Part shown: piece after piece, positions 22,121 through 32,957 of the stretch | Position numbering within the stretch: position 1 is the stretch's first letter | Layout of the letters: each line of letters opens with the position of its first letter | NCBI GenBank assembly: GCA_016934735.1 | Contig: JAFGSG010000145.1 | Location: 32,231 to 96,230, forward strand | From: Spirochaetota bacterium | Lineage (GTDB): Bacteria; Spirochaetota; UBA4802; JAFGDQ01 | Direction: 5' to 3' | DNA: 64,000 bases | The notes under the pieces: model-generated | Seen by the model: the letters and a program-made list of their open reading frames with translations, nothing else | What the model was told of the DNA's origin: nothing | Database searches by the model: none | Position numbers and translations under genes: made by a program

Positions 22121-23005
22121 TTGGAAAGAATAATAGATTTTCTAAAATATAGATACATAGCGCTGGGAATATCATTCTTATTATTTATAATTTTTTCATT
22201 TGGGACATATTTAAACAATGGGTTTAACTGGGGAATAGATTTCAACGGCGGTGTTAAGACAATAGTAAAATTTGAAAAGGGCGTGGATATTTCTCAAATC
22301 AGAAGTGTTTTAACTGAAAGTAAAATCAGCGCGACTGTTCAGCAAATTGGAAAGGATGAAAATAACAACTATATAATCGGAAGCAAACTGCATGGCGAGG
22401 GCGAGACCTCTGAAAAGAGTTATCAATTGGTTAAAGAAGCTTTAGATAAGGGATTTAAAAAAATAGAAGTTATCAGCATTGAGACTGTCGGGCCTGCTAT
22501 AGGGGCTTATCTTAGAAAATCTGCAATTTACGCCCTGATAATTGCACTCGTGCTTATGATGCTTTATTTAGCATTCAGATTTGAGTTCAAGTATTCCGTA
22601 GGCGTAATAGCTGCGATTATTCATGATGTTATTCTTACAATGGCTTTTTGCGGTATAATGGGAATAGAAGTAGATGTACCTGTTATTGCAGCGATTCTTA
22701 CATTGGCAGGCTATTCAGTCAATGATACTATAGTAATTTTTGACAGAATAAGGGAGAATATTAATATAGAATCCAAACAGACTTTCGCTGAAATAATCAA
22801 TAAATCAGTAACTCAAACACTCGGCAGAACTATAATTACATCCTTGCTGACTCTGTTCGCGGTTGTCGCCATTTTTATTTGGGGCGGAGATACCCTCAGC
22901 AGTTTTGCACTGGTTTTAATATTTGGATTGTTTGCCGGATCATATTCCACTATATATATTGCATCTCCAGTAGTACTGTGGTGGGAGAAATTAACATCAA
23001 AATAG
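22121..23005 (+). CDS. secF: Protein translocase subunit SecF
   Basis: GIDFNGGVKTIV, GYSVNDTIVIFDRIREN, SVTQTLGRTIITSLLTL; TTG start. Confidence 0.95.
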   Translation: MERIIDFLKYRYIALGISFLLFIIFSFGTYLNNGFNWGIDFNGGVKTIVKFEKGVDISQIRSVLTESKISATVQQIGKDENNNYIIGSKLHGEGETSEKSYQLVKEALDKGFKKIEVISIETVGPAIGAYLRKSAIYALIIALVLMMLYLAFRFEFKYSVGVIAAIIHDVILTMAFCGIMGIEVDVPVIAAILTLAGYSVNDTIVIFDRIRENINIESKQTFAEIINKSVTQTLGRTIITSLLTLFAVVAIFIWGGDTLSSFALVLIFGLFAGSYSTIYIASPVVLWWEKLTSK

Positions 23006-23013
23006 AATAAATT

Positions 23014-23961
23014 GTGATATTATATTTAAGATCAATTTTATTTGTTGTTATATTTTTTTTAATAAACATTCATACTGCAGTTTATTCAGATCAGAGACAA
23101 AAAATCCAATCTTTTATTTATAAAGAATACAGTGCCTCCTATATACTTGGTTTTACAAAATATCTGATTTCGATAGATGAATTTTACAGAGCATCTGTAG
23201 AATTAAAGCGCCTTGAGTCATATTATCCCGGATATATTAAAAATGACAATCTTTTGACAACTGAACTATTCCTTCTGTTTAACGGCCGCAGATATTCCGA
23301 AATTATTTTAACGGACTTTAATGATTCTTCTCAAGGTGTAAAGGCAATCCATACAATTTTTAAAACAGATGCTTTAATTCAAAAGAGAGATTTTATTAAT
23401 GCGAACATGATAATCAATTCGGGCAATATTTGCGGCAAAAATAAAGATATTGATTTATTTTTATATAAGCGGACAATTCTTTTGTATCTGCTTTTAAATA
23501 AAATCGATGAAGCCAGAAACATTTTTAATAATAGAATGACAGGATATCCGATTGCCGGTTTAAGTAATATGGAATTTATCGAGTCAATAGAATTCAGCGA
23601 ACATTGCTTTGCGTCCGTTAAGAAACCTTATGCAGCCATGGCTTTTGGTATCATTCCCGGCATGGGTTATGTTTACGCAGATAAGACTGCTACAGGCATA
23701 ATAGCGTTTTTGCTGATTTCCGCTTTGTCCACGCTGACTTATTATTCATTTAAAACAGATAATAAACCGGTCGGAATATTTGTAGGTACAGCGGCGACTT
23801 TTTTTTACGGCGGCAGTATTATCGGCGGCTACTTAACCTCCAAAAAGTATAATGATACTGCGATTAACGATTTGAGAGATTCTTTAACTCAAAGAATGCG
23901 TTTGGCCGAAGACAGAGAGGAAATATATAATAAATATGGCATCGGTAACATCGGAAAATAA
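23014..23961 (+). CDS. Hypothetical TPR-like membrane protein
   Basis: Signal peptide, helical body and C-terminal TM pair AMAFGIIPGMGYVYADKTATGIIAFLLISAL; GTG start. Confidence 0.6.
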   Translation: MILYLRSILFVVIFFLINIHTAVYSDQRQKIQSFIYKEYSASYILGFTKYLISIDEFYRASVELKRLESYYPGYIKNDNLLTTELFLLFNGRRYSEIILTDFNDSSQGVKAIHTIFKTDALIQKRDFINANMIINSGNICGKNKDIDLFLYKRTILLYLLLNKIDEARNIFNNRMTGYPIAGLSNMEFIESIEFSEHCFASVKKPYAAMAFGIIPGMGYVYADKTATGIIAFLLISALSTLTYYSFKTDNKPVGIFVGTAATFFYGGSIIGGYLTSKKYNDTAINDLRDSLTQRMRLAEDREEIYNKYGIGNIGK

Positions 23962-25201
23962 ACGCAAGCTTATGGAGTTGGCTCTCGAGATCGGATTTTC
24001 CCGAATGGGTAAAACCTCTCCGAATCCGCCCGTTGGAGCTGTTATAGTAAAGAACGGTGAGATAATATCTACAGGCGGCACATCCCCGTGCGGGTCAGAC
24101 CATGCGGAAGCGTGTGCCATCAAGAATGCGGCAGCAGACACAGCAGGCGCCGAAATGTACGTTTCTCTTGAACCGTGCTGTCATTACACAAAACGTACGC
24201 CTCCTTGCACGGACGCCATTAAGGCAGCGAGGATCGCGCGTGTGTATGTGCCCGTGCTTGATCCGAATCCGGAGGTGGCCGGCAAAGGAATCGAGACTTT
24301 GCGCAGCGCCGGCATAGAAGTCGTTTTTATGTCTGATATGTCCGGGAGGGCGTTTGATCTTATCAGGCATTTTAAAAAATATTTATTCAGTAAAACACCT
24401 TACATAATACATAAATCGGCAATCAGCCTTGACGGTAAGATAGCTACGAAAACAGGCGATTCAAAATGGATATCCTCGGAATATTCCAGATATGTTTCTC
24501 ATAAACTCAGATCAGTTGTGGATGGAATAATTATCGGGAAAAATACGATGATAAAAGATGATCCGGCACTGGATGTCCGGACTGATACATTCGGTAATAA
24601 TATCAAAGATTTTTTTAAAAGATCTGACCTCAGGATAGAAGGCAGAGAAAGTTTTTTTCTTGAAATGCTGACAAAATACGCTGAGACTGATTCAACAGTT
24701 TCGCCTTTAAGAATTGTCATTGGCGGACCGGAAAAAATTGAGTTTACAAAAAAATTATTTATAGATGATAATTATATTTTTTTTATAAACGAATCGGGCA
24801 AGGAAAGCCTGTTTAAACAGCACGGACACGATGAAATTAATAGGTTGATCGAATTAAAAAATTTAGTATTTGTCAAAGGGCGTTCGAAGAAAGAACAGGT
24901 CGGATTTATACTGAATGAATTATACAGCCTAGGAAAGATGATGTTAATGGTTGAGGGCGGGGGAACCGCGGCAGGTTCATTTTTCGATGCGGGTGAGATC
25001 GATCAGTTTATTTATTTTATTGCTCCAAAAATAATAGGTAACGGGACAGGTGTTGTTGAAGCGGAAGGGAAACAGACAATATCGGAATCGCGCATATTGT
25101 ATGATATCTCAACTGTCATGTTAAAAGAAGATATGCTATATAATGCTTATTCAGAACCTACATTGGGTATTTGCAGGGAAATGGAATGTTTACAGGATTG
25201 A
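23936..25201 (+). CDS. ribD: Bifunctional riboflavin deaminase/reductase RibD
   Basis: NPPVGAVIVKNGEIISTGGTSPCGSDHAE, VSLEPCCHYTKRTPPCTDAI; reductase domain; overlaps the upstream gene by 26 nt. Confidence 0.93.
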   Translation: MASVTSENKRKLMELALEIGFSRMGKTSPNPPVGAVIVKNGEIISTGGTSPCGSDHAEACAIKNAAADTAGAEMYVSLEPCCHYTKRTPPCTDAIKAARIARVYVPVLDPNPEVAGKGIETLRSAGIEVVFMSDMSGRAFDLIRHFKKYLFSKTPYIIHKSAISLDGKIATKTGDSKWISSEYSRYVSHKLRSVVDGIIIGKNTMIKDDPALDVRTDTFGNNIKDFFKRSDLRIEGRESFFLEMLTKYAETDSTVSPLRIVIGGPEKIEFTKKLFIDDNYIFFINESGKESLFKQHGHDEINRLIELKNLVFVKGRSKKEQVGFILNELYSLGKMMLMVEGGGTAAGSFFDAGEIDQFIYFIAPKIIGNGTGVVEAEGKQTISESRILYDISTVMLKEDMLYNAYSEPTLGICREMECLQD

Positions 25202-25848
25202 TTGAAGAAATCGGAATAGTCGAGTCAATTAAAGCTGCGGAAGAATCCGACGGGGAGATATATTTAACAGTATCTGCAAAAAAGATTCTTGATGACATTA
25301 AGATCGGGGATTCTGTTTCGATCGACGGCGCGTGCCAGACTGTAACTAAGCTTTCGCGCGGTTCATTCACAGTATTCGCCTCAAAAGTTACCTGCGAAGC
25401 AACGACGTTTGGGACATTCTTGTCCGGGAGAAGAGTGAATCTTGAGAGGGCAATGGCCGCAAACGCAAGGTTCGGCGGACATTTTGTTCAGGGGCATGTG
25501 GACGGCCGGGGGAAAATCAAATCAATTGTAAAAGACGCAAACGGTTTGAAAATTGAAATATCGGTCCCGAAGAGCATATCGAAATATATTGCTTCCAAGG
25601 GATCTATTGCAGTCGACGGAATATCGCTTACTGTAGTGTCATTAACAGCGGATGGTTTTATTCTATATATCATTCCTGAAACGATTAAAAACACGACCCT
25701 TTTTGAAAAAGTATCCGCTGTTGAAGTTAATATTGAAGTCGATATTCTCGCAAAATATGTTGAAAGAATAACAGGTAATGGTGAAGCCGGCCAACGAAAA
25801 GACGAAAAAGATCTTAAGCGTGCTTTGATGGAAGAAGGATTTATGTGA
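25186..25848 (+). CDS. ribE: Riboflavin synthase alpha chain
   Basis: MFTGLIEEIGIVESI, ATTFGTFLSGRRVNLERAMAANARFGGHFVQGHVDG; overlaps the ribD stop. Confidence 0.94.
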   Translation: MFTGLIEEIGIVESIKAAEESDGEIYLTVSAKKILDDIKIGDSVSIDGACQTVTKLSRGSFTVFASKVTCEATTFGTFLSGRRVNLERAMAANARFGGHFVQGHVDGRGKIKSIVKDANGLKIEISVPKSISKYIASKGSIAVDGISLTVVSLTADGFILYIIPETIKNTTLFEKVSAVEVNIEVDILAKYVERITGNGEAGQRKDEKDLKRALMEEGFM

Positions 25849-26948
25849 TTATGAAAAAGACCATAAGCATATTTATTTTTTTTCTTGTGTTTTACTCATT
25901 ATCTTGTGCATCTACTGAAACTATTCGTTTATACAACAAAGAAATCTCATATTCCTATTCTGATCCGGAATATGCTTTTATAAATTATGTTTCAAACGGC
26001 AATTTGATAATGGTCATGTCTTTTATTGAAGAAAAACTGGTTGATATAAACTGCACGGATTCTTCAGGTAAAACCGGATTGATATATGCTTCTCAGTATG
26101 GAAATTTAAATATTGCTGAATATTTAGTATCTAAAAATGCAGATATCGATATTCAGGATGAAAACGGCATGACTGCTTTGATGACAGCAGTTAAGTTCAA
26201 TAAACCTGATATGGTTCAGCGACTGTTAAATATAAATGCAAATGCTAAACTCCTTAATCCAGACGGCTATACTGCGATGAAGATTGCCGTTGAAGGGCGC
26301 TTGGATGGTATTATAAAAATGCTTTGTTCAAACATTGACTGCATCAGCACACCTGACGGCAATGGTGATAGTCCGCTTATCTTTGCTTTAAAAAATAAAT
26401 ATTATAATGCAGTGGAAATAATTGCCGCCACCGGACAGAATTTAAACGCAAAAGACAATATCGGACAGAATGCGCTTATGCTGGCCATATACTGGAAAAA
26501 TTATTCAATCGTTCAAACATTATTAAAAAATAAATGCGATCTTAATGAGCAGGATAACAGCGGCCAGACAGCGCTTATGCTGGCGGTATATTATAAATTT
26601 TACGATGCTGTTCAGCTGTTGTTGGATAATAAATGCGATGTAAATACACAGGATAACTGCGGCCAGACAGCGCTTATGCTGGCGGTATATTATAGATTTT
26701 ACAATGCTGTTCAGCTGCTGTTGGATAATAAATGCGATGTAAATACACAGGATAAAAGCGGACAAACAGCGTTAATAAAAGCAGTTGAATATAATTATTA
26801 TGATATTGCAGATCTTCTGCTTCAAAACGGAGCAGATATAGATATAATTGACAATAGACATAAAAATGCATTAGCAATAGCTAAAGAAAATGATAATGAA
26901 GAGATAATAAATCTATTATTCGATTATAGCCAGAAGCAAAATAAATAA
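25845..26948 (+). CDS. Ankyrin-repeat lipoprotein
   Basis: Lipobox YSLSCAS; multiple DxxGxTALMxAxxxxxxxxVxxLLxxxxxxNxQ ankyrin units. Confidence 0.88.
   Translation: MIMKKTISIFIFFLVFYSLSCASTETIRLYNKEISYSYSDPEYAFINYVSNGNLIMVMSFIEEKLVDINCTDSSGKTGLIYASQYGNLNIAEYLVSKNADIDIQDENGMTALMTAVKFNKPDMVQRLLNINANAKLLNPDGYTAMKIAVEGRLDGIIKMLCSNIDCISTPDGNGDSPLIFALKNKYYNAVEIIAATGQNLNAKDNIGQNALMLAIYWKNYSIVQTLLKNKCDLNEQDNSGQTALMLAVYYKFYDAVQLLLDNKCDVNTQDNCGQTALMLAVYYRFYNAVQLLLDNKCDVNTQDKSGQTALIKAVEYNYYDIADLLLQNGADIDIIDNRHKNALAIAKENDNEEIINLLFDYSQKQNK
26551..26748 (+). repeat. Two near-identical 99-bp tandem copies within the ankyrin gene
   Basis: 26551-26649 and 26650-26748 differ at about 4 of 99 positions by manual alignment. 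Confidence 0.85.
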
Positions 26949-26969
26949 TTTCAGCCAGAATAAAAATTA

Positions 26970-28232
26970 ATGAAAATTAAAACGGGGATAATTTATTCAA
27001 TTATAGTCAGTGCTTTTATATCATGCTCGTTTTTAAGCATAGACAACACCGATTCCATGCGTGTTAAACACAGTACTGTAATAGACGCTAAGGATTATCC
27101 TGAAAATAATACTGCCGTGATTTTAGGCTCTGTAACCTCCGTTCATGCTTTGGAACAACCGATCCTAATTACCGTTTGTTCGGCAAATCCCTTAAAAGAC
27201 GGGAAAAGCCGCTTCGCAGGCCATATATTGCTTAATCATACAAAAGAATTTATGATCTATCTGCCTGAAGGAGAGTATTTCTTATATGCGATTCTTGATT
27301 TGAATAATGATTACATTTTTGAAGATAAGGAAACCGCTGGCTTTTATGGAAAGCCGGATAAAATTTCACTTTTGAAAAATGAAATAAAATCAGGGATAAT
27401 TATTCCGGTAGGAGCCTTGGCACAACCGGAAAGTATTTTTCCGGAAAGACTTTCGGTACAGCATAAATATAACAGTGTTGAATATACCACATATAACGGT
27501 CAGGTGAGAAAGATTTACAGCGAAATCTTTTCTTCGGATAACGCAAAGATCGGATGGTGGCATCCTTCGCTATTTATGAAAGCTTTCGGCGCCAATATCT
27601 ATTTAACGGAAAAATATGATCCGGATAAGATGCCAGTGCTTTTTATCCATGGTGCCCAGGGTTCGCCGTATGACTGGGCTCATGTATATGTGCATCTTGA
27701 TAAAAATAAATTTCAGCCGTTATTTTTTTATTATCCTTCCGGGCTGCGGTTACCCATGCTTTCCGAACTTCTTTATATAAGGATGAAAGACCTTCAACAG
27801 AAATATAAATTCAAGGAAATTTATATGGCGGCGCACAGCATGGGCGGTCTTGTGTCGCGTTCCATGCTGACCAACTATTATAAGAAAAATGATAAATTGA
27901 TCAAGCTTTATGTAACATTCGCAACTCCATGGTCAGGATTCGAATTTGCAGACGCTGCTATGAAAACAGCTCCTTATGTCCTGCCAAGCTGGATCGACGT
28001 ATCGTCGCACAGTATGTTTATTAAAACTACTTTAGATAGAAGTATCCCCTTATCTGTTGATTACTATCTGTTTTTTGGAAAATACGACAAAACATCTAAA
28101 AACAGAGCGCTTGACAGCAGGGTCTATAAGGATGCCAAAGGTATTTTCGGGTTTAATGCCGATCACAACACTATCCTGACAGATAAAGAATCATTAGTGA
28201 AATTTAATGAAATTTTAAATCAAAAGATTTAA
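26970..28232 (+). CDS. Alpha/beta-hydrolase (lipase/PGAP1-like) lipoprotein
   Basis: Lipobox FISCS; PVLFIHGAQGSPYDW; AAHSMGGLVSR nucleophile elbow. Confidence 0.8.
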   Translation: MKIKTGIIYSIIVSAFISCSFLSIDNTDSMRVKHSTVIDAKDYPENNTAVILGSVTSVHALEQPILITVCSANPLKDGKSRFAGHILLNHTKEFMIYLPEGEYFLYAILDLNNDYIFEDKETAGFYGKPDKISLLKNEIKSGIIIPVGALAQPESIFPERLSVQHKYNSVEYTTYNGQVRKIYSEIFSSDNAKIGWWHPSLFMKAFGANIYLTEKYDPDKMPVLFIHGAQGSPYDWAHVYVHLDKNKFQPLFFYYPSGLRLPMLSELLYIRMKDLQQKYKFKEIYMAAHSMGGLVSRSMLTNYYKKNDKLIKLYVTFATPWSGFEFADAAMKTAPYVLPSWIDVSSHSMFIKTTLDRSIPLSVDYYLFFGKYDKTSKNRALDSRVYKDAKGIFGFNADHNTILTDKESLVKFNEILNQKI

Positions 28233-29311
28233 ATTCCGAATATTTTGTGCAGATTAACTTTGTTCGGCATTACCGGCAGTTCTATTTGTTTCCCAGCCAA
28301 ATATGAAGAAAGGTAAATCGCATGAACAGCTTCAAGCGCTTTATACCCATCGTAACCCGATGATGCTATATCGGTTTGGTTGTTTTTTAGTAATTTTTTA
28401 GCCTCAAGATATTCTTTTTTGAAATAATTTATTCCCTTAATATCCGGGAATGGCTTCTCCGAAAGATCCCTGAATCCAGTGTAATATTTCGATTTAGTAT
28501 TAAGATATAGATTCTGATACCCGTTCCCGATGACTATTTTGCCTTCAGTACCCGATATCTGAATTTCGAACACGAAGTAATTTCTGGCCCCCCCAGCTTC
28601 CAGAAAAATATCAACGCCGGATTTTGTCTTGAGCCATGCCACTGCTCTTTTCTCAAATCCCGCCCGCATTTTTTTCTGTATTTCGCCTCTGACACTGCTT
28701 ATGTCTCCGAAGAAATATCTGATTATGTCTATCATATGCGTTCCGTCATGAAGGAGCGGCCCTCCGCCCTGCGCTATGTCTGTGCTAATGCTACCGCTGC
28801 CTGCGGAAAGAACTGAAGCGTAAACTGTCTTTACTTCACCTATCCTGTTATTGGTCAGCATTTTTTTTACTGCGCGGTATCTGGCGTCGTATCGGCGTTC
28901 GTGATTGACAATAAGATTTACTTTGTGTTTTCTGCATTGCGAGAGAAATTCTCCAGCGTCCTTAAGATTTGACGCTATCGGTTTTTCGCATATGATAGCA
29001 GTTGCTCCATTCTTTGCGGCAAATATACCGATCTCTGCGTGTGAATTTGTCCATGTAGCAATGATAACCAACCACGGATGTTCTTTAACAATTAATTCAC
29101 GATAGTCCGTGTATAGATTCTTTTGATGCAAGCCCGCTGTTTCGGCAAATTTATTAAGCCTGTCTTTGTTTATATCGCAGGCGCAGTTGATTTTTATCCC
29201 AGCTGCCTTTGCGCCTCCGTAATGAGTGCACGGTTTAAAGCGCAACGGATCGTTCTCGAGTAAAAAGCCTATTCTTCCGCATCCTATGAGTGCTGTTTTT
29301 ATATTTTTCAT
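28229..29311 (-). CDS. Gfo/Idh/MocA family oxidoreductase
   Basis: MKNIKTALIGCGRIGFLLE, AIICEKPIASNLKDA, GGPLLHDGTHMIDIIRYFFGD; upstream in-frame start at 29410 also possible. Confidence 0.87.
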   Translation of the reverse strand: MKNIKTALIGCGRIGFLLENDPLRFKPCTHYGGAKAAGIKINCACDINKDRLNKFAETAGLHQKNLYTDYRELIVKEHPWLVIIATWTNSHAEIGIFAAKNGATAIICEKPIASNLKDAGEFLSQCRKHKVNLIVNHERRYDARYRAVKKMLTNNRIGEVKTVYASVLSAGSGSISTDIAQGGGPLLHDGTHMIDIIRYFFGDISSVRGEIQKKMRAGFEKRAVAWLKTKSGVDIFLEAGGARNYFVFEIQISGTEGKIVIGNGYQNLYLNTKSKYYTGFRDLSEKPFPDIKGINYFKKEYLEAKKLLKNNQTDIASSGYDGYKALEAVHAIYLSSYLAGKQIELPVMPNKVNLHKIFGI

Positions 29312-29635
29312 GATAATTTCCCGTATTCCTATAGAACGGAATAAATTTAATATCCAGTATTGATTATCGGCATAATAAATCTCGATTAATGGACTATGAT
29401 ATTTATACAATATCTTTTTTTGGATAAAATTTATTAATACAGAAATTGATGATTATTCTACCTTATCATCACTTTTATAAGCAAAGTCATAGTAAAAGTC
29501 AGACAGTATGAATAATTTTACTATTTTTAATCTTATTCTTTCATGTAGACTGTTTGTATAATCGGGTACTTTTCACTTGACATACGTTCAAGTCCATCCG
29601 TATATTTCTGTTTTACCCTAAATAAATAAAGCAAT

Positions 29636-30538
29636 ATGAGTAATAATATCCAAACATTATATAGTGAGCTGAAGGATAAAGTTAATCCCACCCGATTAAA
29701 AGAAATCAGCATTGATATAATCAGCAAATTTAAAAACAGGGATGATGAATATTTTGTTCAGTTTGCAAAATTAATTGGAGTCGATTCATTTAATGAAAAC
29801 ATCAATAGAATATTCGCGAAGATAATCCAGATTTATCATCCTGATAAATTTACTATAATAAATAATGAAATTGAATCAGTATATAAAAACAACAAATACG
29901 AGGATTTGCTGCGCTTAAAAAACATTTACCTTATCGATTATAAAAGTTTACAAACGATTATAACTTACGATTATATCCGAAAAGAAGATCGTGCTTATAG
30001 TGAAGATGATTTTGCATACGCTGAGTACGACTTTGACGGGGAAGATATTTTCAATGACGCAGAATATGATAATGCTATTGAAGATAGCGTTTATCCCCGC
30101 GAGTATGGCTTTGCTGAAGCGGTTAACCACCTTTTCTTCGGTAACCTTGATTATACTTTGTCAGCATCGGATTTGAGAAATATTGATGGCGAGCTGGATT
30201 TGTCGGATTATGAGATAAACGATTTAGCAGGCATAGAGAATTGTATTAATACGACTATTTTAAATCTTTCCGGAAATAATATTATTAAAATATATCAATT
30301 ATCCGCGTTATCAAGATTAAAGTCTTTATTCTTATCTGAAAACAGTATTGAAGATATATCCGGATTGAATTCCCTGGCATTACTTCAGGAAATAGATTTA
30401 TCTTTTAATAATATTGAAGACATATCAGTATTGCTCGAATTGCCGGAATTGAAATATGTAAATGTAATTCATAATCCTTTAAAAGATAAAACAGTTATTA
30501 ACAAACTATTAAAGAAGGGAGTAATTGTAATCTATTAA
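29636..30538 (+). CDS. J-domain-like (HPD) plus leucine-rich-repeat protein
   Basis: INRIFAKIIQIYHPDKF then EIESVYKNNKYEDLLRLKNIYL; C-terminal SDS22-type LRRs LNLSGNNI/LFLSENSIEDISGL/IDLSFNNIEDISVL. Confidence 0.7.
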   Translation: MSNNIQTLYSELKDKVNPTRLKEISIDIISKFKNRDDEYFVQFAKLIGVDSFNENINRIFAKIIQIYHPDKFTIINNEIESVYKNNKYEDLLRLKNIYLIDYKSLQTIITYDYIRKEDRAYSEDDFAYAEYDFDGEDIFNDAEYDNAIEDSVYPREYGFAEAVNHLFFGNLDYTLSASDLRNIDGELDLSDYEINDLAGIENCINTTILNLSGNNIIKIYQLSALSRLKSLFLSENSIEDISGLNSLALLQEIDLSFNNIEDISVLLELPELKYVNVIHNPLKDKTVINKLLKKGVIVIY

Positions 30539-30598
30539 AGGCGAATTAATTAAGCATATTGAAAAAAATTAAATTTTATTTATCCAACTGATCGAAAC

Positions 30599-31399
30599 AT
30601 GACATGGAAAAATTATACATGGAATTCCGGGGATTATCAAAAGCATTCGTCTGCTCAGTTCAAATGGGCACAGGAACTGATACATAAGCTTTCCCTTAAT
30701 GGAACGGAAACTGTTCTCGACATCGGTTGCGGAGACGGGAAAATCACCGCATTGATAAGCTCATATTTAAATGAGGGGAATATTGCAGGTATCGACAGTT
30801 CAAAAGATATGATTATGCTGGCTGAGAAAAATTTTCCGGTGGTGAAATATCCAAATCTAAATTTTTTTTTAATGAACGCTTCAAATCTCAATTTTACAGA
30901 TCAATTCGATATTGCATTTTCAAATGCCGCATTGCATTGGATAAAAGAACAGATCCCGGTTTTGAAAGGAGTAAGGAAAGCTTTAAAAAAATCCGGGAGA
31001 ATATTATTCCAAATGGGAGGAAAAGGGAACGCAAAGGATATTCTAAATGCAGTTGAAGAATCCATGAGAGCAAAAAAATGGCAAAAATATTTTAATGATT
31101 TTTCTTTTCCCTATTGTTTTTGTTCACCCGATGAGTATGAAAAATTTTTAGATGAAGCCGGTCTGGTTCCCAAGCGCCTGGAACTTATTCCGAAAGATAT
31201 GAATCAAAAGGGAAGGAATGGTCTTGCGGGTTGGATCAGAACAACCTGGCTGCCTTATACAGATAGAATCCCGATGGAATCCAGGGCAGATTTTATTGAT
31301 GAAATAATAGATTTGTACAGTAAAAGCTTCCCTGCCGATAATGCAGGCTTTTTCCACGTAAAGATGATCCGGCTGGAGGTGGAAGCAATTAATGCGTGA
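30599..31399 (+). CDS. SAM-dependent methyltransferase (trans-aconitate methyltransferase-like)
   Basis: VLDIGCGDGKITALIS, IDSSKDMIMLAEKNFP, DIAFSNAALHWI. Confidence 0.85.
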   Translation: MTWKNYTWNSGDYQKHSSAQFKWAQELIHKLSLNGTETVLDIGCGDGKITALISSYLNEGNIAGIDSSKDMIMLAEKNFPVVKYPNLNFFLMNASNLNFTDQFDIAFSNAALHWIKEQIPVLKGVRKALKKSGRILFQMGGKGNAKDILNAVEESMRAKKWQKYFNDFSFPYCFCSPDEYEKFLDEAGLVPKRLELIPKDMNQKGRNGLAGWIRTTWLPYTDRIPMESRADFIDEIIDLYSKSFPADNAGFFHVKMIRLEVEAINA

Positions 31400-31489
31400 C
31401 AGAACGGAAGCTGTTATTATTATTTGTTTTTTTATAATTTCAGGATCAAGGTAATTTATTATTAATAAATTTGTATTTTGAGGTATAAT

Positions 31490-32875
31490 GTGAAACGTTC
31501 GAGAATAGTCGATCTTCTTAAATCCGAGGGTTCTGGATTTGATGTGCTTGTCAAGGGATGGGTAAGAACAAAGCGCGTTTCAAAGGGTTTGTGTTTTGTG
31601 GAGATAAACGACGGATCGTGCTTGAAAAATATACAGGCAGTTGCGGATGAAAGCATGCCAAAGTATTCAATATTTGCTAATCTGACTACGGGTACAAGTG
31701 TTGCAATCATGGGCAGGCTTATCGATTCTCCGGCAAAGGGACAAAAGTTCGAGTTGCAGACAAAAGATGTCGAGATTTACGGCAAGGCAGATGCTGGCGA
31801 ATTTCCGTTGCAGAAAAAAGGACACTCGTTTGAGTTCTTACGGGAGATTGCACATCTGCGGCCGCGGACTAATACGTTCGGCGCTGTATTCAGGGTGAGG
31901 AACGCGCTTGCCTTTGCTATTCATAAATTTTTCCAGGAACGGGGTTTCCTGTATATCCATACACCTATTATCACAGGCAACGACTGCGAGGGCGCTGGAC
32001 AGATGTTCAGGGTCACTACTCTCGATGCAAAATCAGCGAACGACAGCCAGAACGCATCGGACTTCTCAGAAGATTTTTTCGGTAAAAAAACGGCTCTTAC
32101 AGTTAGTGGACAGCTCGAGGGTGAGCTCGTGGCAACAGCACTCGGGAATATTTACACGTTCGGGCCAACCTTCCGCGCCGAGAACTCGAATACGACCCGC
32201 CATCTTTCCGAGTTCTGGATGATTGAACCTGAAATGGCTTTTGCTACTCTTGAAGATAATATTGCTATAGCAGAAGAGTTCCTGAAATATATCTTTAAAT
32301 ACTGTCTTGAGAACTGCAAAGAAGACATGGAATTTTTTGACCAGAGGATACAGAAAGGAGTCATAGCTAATCTCGAAGGCATCATAAAATCGGAATTTAC
32401 TGCAATTACCTATACAGAGGCTGTAGATATACTTGTAAAATCCGGCGAGAAATTCGAATTTCCCGTTAAGTGGGGAATAGATATGCAGTCTGAACATGAG
32501 AGATATCTGACTGAAAAGAAATTTAAAAAACCAGTAATCGTAATAGATTTTCCTAAGGAAATAAAAGCTTTCTATATGAAAGTTAATGCTGACAATAAGA
32601 CTGTAAGAGCTATGGATGTTCTTGTCCCCGGCATAGGGGAGATAATCGGCGGCAGCGAGCGCGAAGATAATTATGATGTGCTTAAAAGCAGAATGGTTGA
32701 GCTTGGGCTTAATCCGGATGAGTACTGGTGGTATCTTGACACCAGAAAATTCGGTTCTGTCCCGCATGCGGGATTCGGGCTTGGTTTTGAGAGAACAATT
32801 CAGTTTATTACCGGAATGCAGAACATCAGGGATGTAATTCCTTTTCCGAGAACACCAAAGAGCGCGGAGTTCTAG
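31490..32875 (+). CDS. asnS: Asparaginyl-tRNA synthetase
   Basis: [82 protein letters not shown] start preferred over TTG at 31478. Confidence 0.94.
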   Translation: MKRSRIVDLLKSEGSGFDVLVKGWVRTKRVSKGLCFVEINDGSCLKNIQAVADESMPKYSIFANLTTGTSVAIMGRLIDSPAKGQKFELQTKDVEIYGKADAGEFPLQKKGHSFEFLREIAHLRPRTNTFGAVFRVRNALAFAIHKFFQERGFLYIHTPIITGNDCEGAGQMFRVTTLDAKSANDSQNASDFSEDFFGKKTALTVSGQLEGELVATALGNIYTFGPTFRAENSNTTRHLSEFWMIEPEMAFATLEDNIAIAEEFLKYIFKYCLENCKEDMEFFDQRIQKGVIANLEGIIKSEFTAITYTEAVDILVKSGEKFEFPVKWGIDMQSEHERYLTEKKFKKPVIVIDFPKEIKAFYMKVNADNKTVRAMDVLVPGIGEIIGGSEREDNYDVLKSRMVELGLNPDEYWWYLDTRKFGSVPHAGFGLGFERTIQFITGMQNIRDVIPFPRTPKSAEF

Positions 32876-32957
32876 CTCTATTTTTTTTAAATTAAAATGC
32901 CGATAACTGAACTATGATTCTTGTAATATCGGTATTAGAAAAATAACTATTTCCGCA

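Noticed and set aside
32066-32767. 233-aa minus-strand ORF
   Set aside because: Lies entirely antisense to asnS, with composition typical of the complement of a real gene.
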